64,000 nucleotides of DNA from assembly GCF_022201045.2 (NCBI RefSeq), contig NC_068557.1, forward strand, positions 27,691,501-27,755,500. The letters run 5' to 3'. The notes below the pieces were generated by a model, which was not told the DNA's origin, ran no database searches, and saw nothing but the letters and a program-made list of their open reading frames with translations. Every line of letters begins with the position of its first letter. Positions within the stretch are counted from its first letter, which is position 1. This stretch comes from Citrus sinensis (Eukaryota; Streptophyta; Magnoliopsida; Sapindales; Rutaceae). The position numbers were made by a program, and so were the translations under genes. Below are positions 10,701 to 20,550 of the stretch, one piece after another.

Positions 10701-12328
10701 GGTGGAATGCTTTGTTCATTTCTAAAGAAATCATGAGGATCAACCATAGTCTTCACATGAACCAACCTTTTGAAATTGTTCTTGAAATATTTGTTGCCCC
10801 AAACGCTAGCTTGTTCAACGCTTGTGTATCCTTGGTTATTTGTTCCGACGTCAAGATCCCTGTTATTGATATATGCTCCTCGAGGATTTTTTGAGACATA
10901 GGGTGTCATGTAACTGTATAATCTTCTTAACCAATCAATATGTCTTTGAGATGCTCCATCTTCTCCCCAAAAAACTCCGTAAAATATTTGGTATATGTTG
11001 CCAGCTCTATGTGGGTACGGAGTTTCAGACTCCGAAATCTCACTCATTTTCCCACCATAAGGAACCAATACCATGAAAGCTATTTGTCCCTCTTCTTCAT
11101 AAAACTTATCATATATTCCTTCGAATGCATTTACAGGGATTGGCTCCTTCACATAGTCCGCTTTCCCTTTAAAAAAAGCTTTTGTTGTACCATTCACAAC
11201 AACCCCATTGGATTGAGAATCCCTATCAAGCAACAAATCCAAGGATTGTCCCTTTTCAAATCCAGCAAGATTCTGGACTGATTCAATCCAGCTCATTTCT
11301 GTGCAGTCTTCTTTTGTCAAACCAAGCTCAGGGAAGCTCTCCTGCATCATTGGAAGGAGCCTATCAACCCCACCGAGAAACACCGATGAAAATATAGCCA
11401 CCATCATTGAATTCACCCTGGATAAAGTGACTTCGATAAATAAATCTTCATGAAACTTATGTGCAACGTACTGCCATTTGTGAACAATCTCTGTTGCATT
11501 TTGATCCAAGCTTCTTGTTACTAGGAATCGAGTCACCGTTGATGGAACTGTGACTAGCCTTACTTTCCATGCGACGATCACGCCAAAGCTAGCTCCTCCA
11601 CCACCTCGAATGGCCCAAAATAGATCTTCTCCCATTGATTTTCTATCAAGAAATCTACCTTTGGCGTCAATCAAGTGTGCGTCAACGATGTTATCGGCAG
11701 CAAGGCCAAATTTACGCAACATGACCCCATATCCTCCACCACTAATATGTCCACCAGCCCCAACAGTAGGGCAAAGTCCGCCTGGAAAGCCAAGATTTTT
11801 ACTTTTCTCAGCAATTCTGTAATAAAGTTGGCCAAGGGTGGCGCCTGCTTGAACCCAAGCTGTTTGCTCCTCTGCATCAACACTGATTTCACTAAGATTT
11901 AGCAAATCAATGATGACGAACGGGACCTCAGAAACAAAAGATAGACCCTCAAAGTCATGGCCACCACTTCGAATCCTAACCTCCAAGCCATGCTTTTGAG
12001 AACATTTAATGGCTGCTTGAACCTGGGATACGTCTGATGGCGTGACAATGACTTGAGGTTTGGGGGTGTTGGGTGTTGAGAACCTGAAGTTTTGTATGGA
12101 AAAATTCAAGACGGATGAATAAGAAGAATGGCTTTTTGTGTAAATCACTTCGGAAATGGAGGAGGCGTTATCAGAGTGCATAGAAAGGCAATCAAGAAAT
12201 AAATTATCATCGTAATGATCATCAAGCACTGAAGAAGTTGCATGAATGTTGGCAAAAGTAACCCAGCAATCATACGATAAAAGAAGAATAAAAGCAAATG
12301 GGATGATAGAAGTGCAAGAAGACTTCAT
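10592..12328 (-). CDS. BBE1: berberine-bridge-enzyme-like FAD oxidase with novel C-terminus
   Basis: Single-exon gene, 578 residues. I start it at the Met at 12326-12328 (MKSSCTS). The earlier Met at 12385 is upstream of the TATA box, and all paralogues begin at the equivalent site. Order of parts: hydrophobic signal peptide (1-27), PP-loop FAD-binding domain (about 85-260), substrate domain, BBE C-terminal domain with the INNRDLDVGTN motif. FAD-anchoring His124 (RSGGHDFEG) and Cys186 (GLCPTVG), plus His194, sit exactly 20 residues later than His104, Cys166 and His174 of Eschscholzia BBE. The family oxidises alcohol-type or amine substrates and passes electrons to FAD, in the apoplast or vacuole. 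The substrate here is unknown. The last 35 residues come from the retroposed insert and are absent from paralogues, making it about 30 residues longer. Confidence 0.93.
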   Translation of the reverse strand: MKSSCTSIIPFAFILLLSYDCWVTFANIHATSSVLDDHYDDNLFLDCLSMHSDNASSISEVIYTKSHSSYSSVLNFSIQNFRFSTPNTPKPQVIVTPSDVSQVQAAIKCSQKHGLEVRIRSGGHDFEGLSFVSEVPFVIIDLLNLSEISVDAEEQTAWVQAGATLGQLYYRIAEKSKNLGFPGGLCPTVGAGGHISGGGYGVMLRKFGLAADNIVDAHLIDAKGRFLDRKSMGEDLFWAIRGGGGASFGVIVAWKVRLVTVPSTVTRFLVTRSLDQNATEIVHKWQYVAHKFHEDLFIEVTLSRVNSMMVAIFSSVFLGGVDRLLPMMQESFPELGLTKEDCTEMSWIESVQNLAGFEKGQSLDLLLDRDSQSNGVVVNGTTKAFFKGKADYVKEPIPVNAFEGIYDKFYEEEGQIAFMVLVPYGGKMSEISESETPYPHRAGNIYQIFYGVFWGEDGASQRHIDWLRRLYSYMTPYVSKNPRGAYINNRDLDVGTNNQGYTSVEQASVWGNKYFKNNFKRLVHVKTMVDPHDFFRNEQSIPPLIDNLRISCPESICSETTPLLTEDSNGFPSSYSFQ

Positions 12329-12369
12329 TTCTGTTGATGTTTTGGTGCATAAGAGTGAATGAGACCCCC

Positions 12370-12463
12370 TATTTATATTGTACACTCCAAAAGCTTAAAC
12401 TACCTCGTTCAACAGTCAACACACACGAAAAGGTCAATGATATTGATAGTCAAGCACATCTAA
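12370..12463 (-). promoter_or_regulatory. BBE1 core promoter: TATA box and W-box cluster
   Basis: A TATAAATA box (complement of 12370-12377) lies 42-49 bases upstream of the start codon, implying a very short leader. Further upstream, three W-box-like TTGAC(C/T) motifs occur on the minus strand (complements of 12414-12419, 12432-12437 and 12448-12453). The last merges into a block, TCAAGCACATCTA on the plus strand (12450-12462), that recurs upstream of BBE3 and BBE5. W-boxes bind WRKY factors; control by elicitors or stress is an inference. Confidence 0.6.
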
Positions 12464-13113
12464 GTTTACTATGGAAATTAATTAGCAATTTCCCAATGTC
12501 ACAGCAAAGCACATCATTGTTTGTACACTTGTGTCAGTTGTGTGCTTGCGCGTCAAATCCAAGAGAGAAAAAAAAAAATTCACATCATTGTTTGTATACT
12601 TGTCTGCTTGCGCGTCATTTTTGTCAGCATTAATTATCTCTCTTAGCTTCCCTTTTTTTCTTCACTTTTTTTTTTTAACTGATTAAGTATTATGTTATTG
12701 TATTATACAAAAATATATATAATTATTATAATAATAATTTATTACACTGATATTTATAATTAAATATATACATAAGATTTATATTATTATATTTTTATTC
12801 TATAAAATATATGTCTATTCAAATACCTTTCACAAAAGAGAAATATCTCTACTCTACTTATATTTCACAAAGAAAAAAAAATGTTATAAAAAATTTCTAT
12901 ATAATTATATTTAATTAAAAAAAATTAAATTTATAGAGACTCAAATTATTATCTTCGTAATCATAATTAATTTTAAGGACAATAATCCGCCGACTACAAG
13001 CCCAAGTGGCCTCCACCAACGTTGAATGCTCCCAGTTTGTCAATTTTGGCTTTGAATTTTCAAGTGCAAATGGCTATGTGCAGGGAACGTCAAACCATCG
13101 GCTGCCCATACCG
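12464..13113. other. AT-rich intergenic, nothing recognised
   Basis: It includes a near-repeat of CACATCATTGTTTGTA..CTTG (about 12510 and 12584) and a strongly AT-rich tract at 12700-12960. No gene or element boundary is visible. Confidence 0.5.
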
Positions 13114-13452
13114 ACTTTGAAGTTTGATTTGACCATTAAACTACGTGTACCCTTGAAATGACATTTTTGTTCAACAACAATAATGATGCCAAAGAAAATT
13201 AATGATGCCAAAGACCCCGTCACACATAGGATGGCGTTAAGGAGAAAATTATCAGTTGGCCTTCTACTTTTTAGCTTAAATACCTATTACCGGTACTTTG
13301 AAGTTTGATTTGACCATTAAACCACGTGTACCCTTGAAATGACATTTTTGTTCAACAACAATAATGCTGCCAAAGAAAATTAATGATGCCAAAGACCCCG
13401 TCACACATAGGATGGCGTTAAGGAGAAAATTATCAGATGGCCTTCTACTTTT
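13114..13452. repeat. 181-bp tandem duplication, second copy split by a MULE
   Basis: Copy 1 (13114-13294) and copy 2 (from 13295) share ACTTTGAAGTTTGATTTGACC through the ACCGGTA string, with only a few changes. Copy 2 is interrupted at 13452 and resumes at 14801-14823, so the Mutator-like element at 13453 arrived after the duplication. The sequence is non-coding and resembles part of the dispersed repeat (TTATCAGATG..CCTTCTACTTTT). Confidence 0.85.
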
Positions 13453-14791
13453 GGATCCCCCTAAGTTACGTTTTGCGTAAGATACAGCCCATAATTTAAC
13501 TTGTCAATCAATAAAAATATGCCACATGTACGTAACACTAATTAAATTGTAACCGACTGAAACGGTTGGAGACCGATCGCCAAAAGAGTCAACCAAAAAA
13601 GTACTTTCTATAGCCGGTTGGAAAATGATAAATGATGTCGTTTCGCAATTAAATTCTAAATAATAAATTAAGAAGACGCCTCTCTCCCTCCGCCCATCTC
13701 TCTCTCGTGTTGACGCAAGTCTCGACCAAATGCAAATTTTGAAAAGAGAGGCAGGCGTAGGCTCGTAAAATCTCGCTGCTAAGCTCACTAGCCTTCCCTC
13801 CCAACAGTGCCAGCACTCCTTCACCACCGTCGATTACCAGCCCTCTGGTCCCGCTTGCGGCATGCTTGTTTTGTCTCCTGTAATCAACTTACCGATGAAC
13901 AGCACCCTCTCAACTTCAGCCAAATATTCCATTTGATGCCAACACCTTAAGGAAGCTTTTATGTGTTGAATAACATATTCAGGTTGAACTATGCATGGAC
14001 AAAAGATTGATTGAAAAGGGGAGCAATTCCTGAAGGAGTGAATCATGTTTTCTTATCTTTGTTGAATTTTAAACATTTAATTGAAAACTGGGTTTTCCTG
14101 TGGTTGGTTATGTTTAATGTTCCCTTGGGCCGTTGTACCTTTCCTGAACTTTAAATAGAGACATTTTACTGTGATTGGTTAAGTGAAAGATCTCCATGAA
14201 GAAGCGGGTATTGGAGATCGGAGGACTTTGTAGTGGATCTTAGTGAAAGAAATGAATTACAAATATTTGCAATTGTCTGAAAAAAAAAAATTAAGAAGAA
14301 GACCCAAAACGTTAAGCAAGAGGAGTTTCATCTCCTCCAAGACCATCCTCCTCAAAATCAGCCACCGAATTTTCTACAAGCCAAGGGTCTTTTGATGCGG
14401 ATGAACTTGTAAATTTAGGTGGCAGAACTTGTTTATAGATTTAATCACAAGAACGAATTATGTAACTACGTGGCAATGAATCAGTGTCTCGTTGAGTTTC
14501 AACAAATCGATCCTGCTTGGGATGTCGCCACCTCTACCTCATCTCCGATGACCGGTCCTTCCTCGTTGATTTCAAAGTTAAGTTCTTCCCTGGTTAGATT
14601 CTACTACTTGAATTTGTAAGAGAAAGGCAAGGATAGGTAGCCCATCACTTGAAACAACCAGTTCAGCCGGTGTATCGCTTATTACTACTTTCCGATAAAT
14701 TTAATGTCGTCCGTTAGATTAGATTTAGGCACATTGAATGCTCAAGATTTGCCAAGCCGTATGTTACGCAAAACGTAACTTAGGGGTTGCC
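13453..14791. mobile_element. Non-autonomous Mutator-like element (Pack-MULE candidate)
   Basis: The 1,339-bp insertion has terminal inverted repeats sharing CCCCTAAGTTACGTTTTGCGTAA (left from 13453, right ending at 14791) and a perfect 9-bp target duplication TCTACTTTT at 13444-13452 and 14792-14800, the Mutator hallmark. No transposase is visible. The interior contains CT-rich and gene-like stretches, for example a frame at 14419-14619 encoding MAELVYRFNHKNELCNYV and a minus-strand frame at 13504-13827. None is recognised as a known protein. These look like captured host gene pieces, as in Pack-MULEs, but their source is unknown. Confidence 0.88.
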
Positions 14792-14868
14792 TCTACTTTT
14801 TAGCTTAAATACCTATTACCGGTATGTTTTTTAGAAATACTTAAATATCCCCTGCTTTTTTCACATTT

Positions 14869-15085
14869 TTTTTTTTAATATCAATCACGAGGTATTCTGG
14901 GGAGGGCCCCAACTATGGAGGCACCTTTAAGCCCGTACCAAAACCCAGACTAGAAGTCCCCGCTCGAATCAGGAGGCACAGCTTCTCCCAACAAATGCGA
15001 CTTCCCTACAACTCGAACTGGGGAGCAAACTCAGTCAAGCCACTTAAGGGGACTCCATTACCAGTGGAGCCAACACTTTGTTAGT
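14869..15085 (-). mobile_element. tRNA-type SINE, copy 1
   Basis: A 217-bp element flanked by a 16-bp target duplication (TGCTTTTTTCACATTT at 14853-14868 and 15086-15101). On the minus strand it carries an A-box-like TGGCTCCACTGG near the start and a B-box-like AGTTCGAGTTG, and it ends in an A-run. These are the features of a Pol III-transcribed SINE. A second copy is at 51691-51911, in the same orientation and about 85% alike by eye. Confidence 0.88.
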
Positions 15086-15239
15086 TGCTTTTTTCACATT
15101 TGTTCCTTATGAGTTGTTCAGCATCTTGAGTTGTTTCAGCATTTTGATTAACGGCCTCTTTTGAATTTGAATTCAAGCTGAGCCCATTTTTTCACCCCCA
15201 CTGCCCGTTGGTACATTTGTTATTATTATTATTTTTTAA

Positions 15240-15830
15240 AAAATACTAAAAATCCAAATATTTATATTTTAATTCATTTATAGCCATGTATAATAGTACT
15301 TTTACTTTCATAAAATTCATCATCTAATCAATAATTGACACGTGTAATTAGATCCAAATATCTAGACATCTAACTAATTTTTTTTTTATTTGCTACTTTA
15401 AAATTGAAGAAAAAACCATAAATTTGGGATGTCAACCAATTCGAAGCCCCTCAATTGCCAATGAAAATATAAATGTTCGGAGTCCGTTCAAGTTAAATTT
15501 TATGCCGTTTGGGCTTTGCTTAATAGTAAAAGTATCAACGATGGTTATTGCCCTATTGGTTAAGCTCCCTAACGCTGGAGTAATGTACTGTGTTAAGGAA
15601 AAATATCAGATGAACCCACTGTTATTTAGCTTAATTACCAATTACCTCCTAGGTCTCCTGAAATGCCAAGAGATCTCCATCTGTTACATTTATTCCCTTA
15701 ATTCTTTTGGCGTCTTGGCATATTTGCCCTCGTTGAATTTGAACGAATTGGACCTTATTTTTTGGTCATGTTCTATCGAACGCGATTGGACACAACTCAG
15801 CCTGATTTCCGTCCTCCTTGATTAGAGAAA
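15240..15830. repeat. Diverged third copy of the dispersed repeat
   Basis: This aligns in the same orientation with about 6780-7200 and 21000-21430, sharing strings such as AACCATTTCGAAGCCCCTCAAT-like, TAAAAGTATCA(A/T)CGATGGTTATT and ATCTGTTACATTTATTCCCTTAATT. It is clearly older than the A and B copies. The open frame at 15424-15825 is only the repeat read through and is not called as a gene. Confidence 0.8.
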
Positions 15831-15849
15831 ACGGTAGGTTTCTAAAAAT

Positions 15850-16290
15850 TCTGATAGAACCCCTTCTTTCCCTGTATAATTGAAATTACCAAAACAACTA
15901 AGACAATTTAAGTGATTTTTTATTTTGAATGTAAATCCAATTAAATAAGTAAATTCAAATTTTCTTTTAAAAAACTTTTTACATCCACATCATTTCATAA
16001 TTTACATTTATATTTTAGTTTTTAATAAAAAAAATTTTGAGAAAATTATAAGAGTTTAGAATTATAGAGATAGAAATATATTATAAGAAGAAAATAATTA
16101 GATTTTAAGACTTGCATGTGTTTTATAACACAGAAACTTAAAAAAAAAAAAATACTTTTAGAGTGAAATTTTATGGGTTCATGGTTTAATTTAATAGTAT
16201 ATGAATTTGTATTTTATAAATTAAAATAGGACATTTTAGAAAATAAAATTTAGAAAGGGTGCTATAAAGATTTTAGAGCGGAGTCAAAAA
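15850..16290. mobile_element. MITE-like repeat, copy 1
   Basis: This stretch aligns along its length with 37556-38010 in the same orientation. Shared strings include ATTTCATAATTTA, GAGAAAATTATAA, and an end with GATTTTA(G/A)AGCG. The right end carries a CGCTCTAAAATC-like terminus (reverse complement) that resembles the left end of the second copy, consistent with short terminal inverted repeats. No coding potential. Confidence 0.6.
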
Positions 16291-16489
16291 CTCTCGTACT
16301 CTTGAAAAACAAAGTGGAGGGGAGCTTGAATGCCAAGAAGAAATTAAAGTGAATGTACAAAATAGAAAATAATGATTTAAAAATAGACAACACTGCAACT
16401 AGAAAGCATATATAATTAACATCTATTTCACGGAACAAAGAGAATAACAATCAAAGTTAATAAAACAGAGAATAGAAACAGAGCAAATA

Positions 16490-16702
16490 GAAAAATATGT
16501 CAAAGTCAATAAAACAGAAATATTTATTGACTACATATACATGAAAATTCATTCAGCAAATCATTTATTACAAATCAGAAACTCCAACAACATGCATAAA
16601 ATACATGATTTATTTGGTCTAATCTATTCAAACAAGGTGAAGAATATTTATCATTCGATCCTATATGGCACGCACGCTGTATCCATAGCTAAGAATAGCT
16701 GG
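16490..16702 (-). other. Displaced ancestral 3' flank of BBE2
   Basis: This segment matches the sequence lying directly downstream of BBE3 (about 26970-27150), including ATTTATTGACTA(C/T)ATA and GCAAATCATTTATTACAAATCAGAAACT. In BBE3 it touches the stop codon, whereas here it is separated from the BBE2 stop by about 465 bases, so something inserted between them (16703-17167). The inserted sequence is AT-rich and unrecognised. AATAGCT at both junctions may be the target duplication. Confidence 0.65.
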
Positions 16703-17185
16703 CATGCGAAAACTTAAAAAATTAATAGAAAAGAGAAATTAGATTTCTAAATTATGAAAATTTTATAGGAAAGGTCTAAATGAATAAAATTAGGATTTTG
16801 AGTCTTTTTTATACTAACTGTATATATTGTGAATATACTAAAATTGAAAATTCTGAAATATTATTTAATAATCAAATTCTCTTAATCTAAATAAGGAAAC
16901 CAAAAGAAATGGTACCCAATCCGATATTAAGAAAAAAAAATTCCTAAAAAGATAAATCATAATAGTAACAAGAAAAATAAAAAAAAAATAGCTTAAACTT
17001 GGAGAATAACCAGGAAAGAAACAAAATTTTCTACTCAACCAAAAGGATGGCATAAGTGATTTTAATTTTATTCATCTCATTGCAAGTTTCAAAACGGAAT
17101 ATCACCTATAACACAAACTATAACTTTCAGAAGATACCCTACTAATCTTATGCAACCATCCTACATCAATAGCTTGTCTAATTAA

Positions 17186-18832
17186 TTAATCTCTGTTTTT
17201 CTTTCTTGAAGAAAGTGGGGGGAAGCTTTGTTCATTCCTGAAGAAATTACCAGCGTCAACCATAGACTTCACATGAACCAATCTGTTAAAATTTTTATTG
17301 AAATATTTAAGACCCCAAATGCTAGCTTGTTTGTAGCTTGTGTAGCCTTTGTTATTCGTTCCAATGTCAAGATCCCGGCAATTCACATATGCAGCTCTCG
17401 GATTTTTTGAAACATAGGGAGCCATGTAACTGTAAAGTCTTCTGATCCAATTAATGTGCCTTTGAGATGCTTCACTACCTTCTTCTTCCCAGCGCACCAT
17501 GTGCTGAATTTTGTATATGGTGCCTGCTCTATACGGGAATGGAGTTTCGAAATCTGAAATCTCATTCATTATTCCGCCATAGGGAGTGAAGCTTATTTCA
17601 GCATCCTCCGCTTCTTTTTCATAAAACTTTTCGTATATCCCCAGGAATGCAATTTCAGGCATAGGTTCCTTCACGAAATCAGATTTGGCTTTGAAAAATC
17701 TTACGTTGGGTTGAGTTCTGTTAAGCAAAACATCCAAAGATTGTCCTCGGAACTCCGCAAAGTACATGACTGATTCAATCCAGCTCATTTCAATGCAGTC
17801 TTGTTTCACCAAGCCAAGCTCAGGGAAGCTTTGCTGCATTAGTGGAAGGAGGGTATCTGCTCCTCCGAGAAACAAGGATTCAAATGATGCTCGTATTGTT
17901 TTCTTCCCTCGTCTGCTTGAAGCCGCACTGCTTAAGAACACTCTGATATACAAATCTTCATGGAGTTTATCTGCAACGTACTGCCATCTGTCAACGATCT
18001 TGGTAGCATTTTGTTCCAAGGTTCTATTGACTATGAATGCAGTCACAGTTTCCGGAACAGTAACTAGCTTTATTTTCCAAGCAACGATCACACCAAAGCT
18101 AGCTCCTCCACCTCCCCGGATGGCCCAAAATAGATCTTCTCCCATCGATTTTCTATCGAGTAACCTTCCATTAACGACAATCAAGTGTGCATCAACAACA
18201 TTATCAGCAGCAAGACCATACTTGCGCATCAAGAAACCATAGCCTCCGCCACTAAAATGTCCACCAACGCCAACAGTAGGGCAAACTCCTGCTGGAAAAG
18301 CAAGAGTTTTGCTTTTCTCAGCGATTGCATGGTAAAGTTTGCCAATTGTTGCTCCGGCTTGAACCCATGCAGTTTTAGCCTCTGCATCAACACTGATTGA
18401 GCTAAGATTTATCAAATCAATGACGACAAATGGGACATGATGATTAGAAACATAAGAAGAACCCTCATAGTCATGACCTCCACTTCGAACCCTAACTTGC
18501 ATGCCATATTTTTGGGAACATTTAACGGCTGCTTGAACATGGGATTCTTTCAATGGAGTGACAATGACTTGAGGTTTTGGGGTGGTGGGTGTTGAAAACC
18601 TGAGGTTCTGTATTGAAAAATCCAATATCGATGAAAATGAGGAGTTATTTCGGGTGTATATCACTTTAGAAATGGAGGAGAAGTTATCAGAGTGCATAGA
18701 TAGGCAATGAAGAAATAAATTCTCATTGGGCACTGAAGAAGTTGCATGAATGTTGCCAAAAGTAACCCAACAATGATATGATAAAAGAAGAACAAAAACA
18801 AATTGGATGATAGAAGAGCAAGGAGACTTCAT
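17186..18832 (-). CDS. BBE2: berberine-bridge-enzyme-like FAD oxidase (chimeric)
   Basis: Single-exon gene, 548 residues, starting MKSPCSS at 18830-18832, with a signal peptide to about residue 27. His120 (RSGGHDYEG) and Cys184 (GVCPTVG) are the bicovalent FAD anchors and His192 is the conserved neighbour; the C-terminal domain has NCRDLDIGTN. The body is nearly identical to BBE3, both having the HHVPF/YHVPF two-residue insertion after the His motif. The first 58 or so codons and the promoter instead match BBE1/BBE6, with a switch point within about 18661-18681. Val in CPTVG is the position that controls oxygen access in this family, where Val permits oxidase behaviour. Substrate unknown. Confidence 0.94.
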   Translation of the reverse strand: MKSPCSSIIQFVFVLLLSYHCWVTFGNIHATSSVPNENLFLHCLSMHSDNFSSISKVIYTRNNSSFSSILDFSIQNLRFSTPTTPKPQVIVTPLKESHVQAAVKCSQKYGMQVRVRSGGHDYEGSSYVSNHHVPFVVIDLINLSSISVDAEAKTAWVQAGATIGKLYHAIAEKSKTLAFPAGVCPTVGVGGHFSGGGYGFLMRKYGLAADNVVDAHLIVVNGRLLDRKSMGEDLFWAIRGGGGASFGVIVAWKIKLVTVPETVTAFIVNRTLEQNATKIVDRWQYVADKLHEDLYIRVFLSSAASSRRGKKTIRASFESLFLGGADTLLPLMQQSFPELGLVKQDCIEMSWIESVMYFAEFRGQSLDVLLNRTQPNVRFFKAKSDFVKEPMPEIAFLGIYEKFYEKEAEDAEISFTPYGGIMNEISDFETPFPYRAGTIYKIQHMVRWEEEGSEASQRHINWIRRLYSYMAPYVSKNPRAAYVNCRDLDIGTNNKGYTSYKQASIWGLKYFNKNFNRLVHVKSMVDAGNFFRNEQSFPPLSSRKKNRD

Positions 18833-18873
18833 TTCGGCTGATGTTTTGGTGCATAAGAGTGCGTAAGGCTGCC

Positions 18874-18881
18874 TTATTTAT
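18874..18881 (-). promoter_or_regulatory. BBE2 TATA box
   Basis: ATAAATAA on the minus strand, about 42-49 bases upstream of the start codon, the same spacing as in BBE1. The surrounding TTGGTGCATAAGAGTG and ACTCCAAAAGCTTA strings match the BBE1 promoter, not that of BBE3. Confidence 0.6.
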
Positions 18882-18899
18882 GGAACTCCAAAAGCTTAT

Positions 18900-20550
18900 T
18901 TCGTAACAAGCACTCTAAATTTCTTTGAATGGAAGTTAACAAAAGTCAATGCGACGGCAAAGCGCATTAAATAGAAAGAAACAGGAAACTGGCTTATTTT
19001 TGTCAGCTAAAATATCTCTCTTAATTTTCCATTTTCTCTGCACCCCGTTCAAAAGCAAAGCCAGGATTTTATTTTAGGGTCGGCTATTTTTTTTTCCCCC
19101 CCGAACCGGTTACAATCTTCATACGGCATATCACTATATGAAATCCACTAGAAATTAAATTGATCGATTGCAAGCATATCAGTTTGAGCCCCAACCCATA
19201 CGCTTCTCGAGATGGTAATAGTAGCAAGAAGGGTAAAACGGCAGTTCGACTTTGGTTACGGATTTTATTTTTTTATTTAACGATTTTAGGATTAAAATTA
19301 GTTAGTTGAAGATTTAATTTTTGCTTAAAAAATGTTATAAAAAGGTTAAATTGTATGCTTAATTATCAGTTATCATTATAAATCCACAAACTAAACCAAA
19401 ACCACCTAACAATAAGCTCAACTTGAAATTTCGAGTGCTAAACTTCAATGGCTAAATGGTCTTTACTTGAGCTAATAACAATCTAATCTTAAACGTTTAA
19501 TTTGAAACATAGCAATATGATGATGATGATCTTCACTTCACTGACAATTAACAAATATCTTGTACATGATTAAATAAAAAATGAATTTCTCATTTCTCAG
19601 TCAATAAAGAGAAAAAAATATAACAAATTAACAGTAGAATATTGACGTTACAACAAGTTAGTTAACTATCACTTTTGGGTTCGAGAATTAAGAAATGCCT
19701 TAGACCAAGAATAATGATGAAAATTCAAAGAATGAGTGATAATGTGTTGATTTCTTGCAATGTGAAAGAGAGAACGAAAATTGAGGAAGAAGCCAAGAAG
19801 GGATTTGGAAAATGAAGTGACCGTCAGTTTTTTAAATTTATATGGAAGGAAACTTGTAAATTATTAGAATGACAAACTTGTAAATATAATGGTGATAATT
19901 TTATAAAATTAATATAATGGCATTTATATAAATAAAATTGAATTTTTTTTCCAAAATTTTGACGGACCGTAGCCCGTCCTAACCCACGCGTGGGACGTAG
20001 CCTCTGACCCCATGGGGACGCTCCAAGTCCGTAAATTGGCACGACTTTGAATTTTCTTCGCCGTGATTTTAGGAAAAATCAAACATTTAATCAGCCTTTC
20101 TAGTTTTAATACGACTAATTTCTCAAATCAAACGCAACTGATCCAACAACAGCATGAACAGCTGCTCCCTCGGTCGCAGGGAAAAGAACGAGTGATAATT
20201 ATCCATCGCCCTTCTAGTTTTTATTAACCCAACAAAACGTTTTGATTTTGATACGTGTAGTTACGAAAATTATTAAATTTACTTAGTTATCCTTAATATA
20301 AAGATATAGAGGTAAAGTATGCACTATATTAATAACCTATTAATGTAGTATGTCAAATCTAATATATCAAAAAAATTAGTACACGTATCTATATATTATT
20401 GTTAAAATTATGCCAAGTCATCCTAAAAATCTGTAAATGTTTGCATTATTTTTGATAATTTTCTCTCATTGTTTAATTGTACCAGGTGGAGGCAAGTTCT
20501 TTTAATCTAACATAACATATATTCTTGTAATATATATATATATATATATA
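18900..20550. other. Intergenic with decayed repeat-like ends
   Basis: The stretch from about 19064 (AGCCAGGATTTTATTTTAGGGTCGGC) to about 20020 (GTAGCCCGTCCTAACCCACG) has ends that resemble a common plant interspersed repeat of the 'gagccaggatttt...gggccatagcccctc' kind, so it is probably a decayed transposable element. I could not fix its borders. 20046-20530 shows nothing recognisable. Confidence 0.35.

Noticed and set aside
11550..11902. Plus-strand open frames inside BBE1 (and equivalents in the other BBE genes)
   Set aside because: They recur at the same place in every copy because they are the antisense of conserved BBE sequence, not separate genes.
12326..12385. Longer BBE1 start at 12385 (19 extra codons)
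   Set aside because: It lies upstream of the TATA box, and paralogues all begin at the MKS-type Met with an immediate signal peptide.
15424..15825. 133-codon open frame
   Set aside because: It is the diverged dispersed repeat read through. The matching frames in copies A and B are not open.
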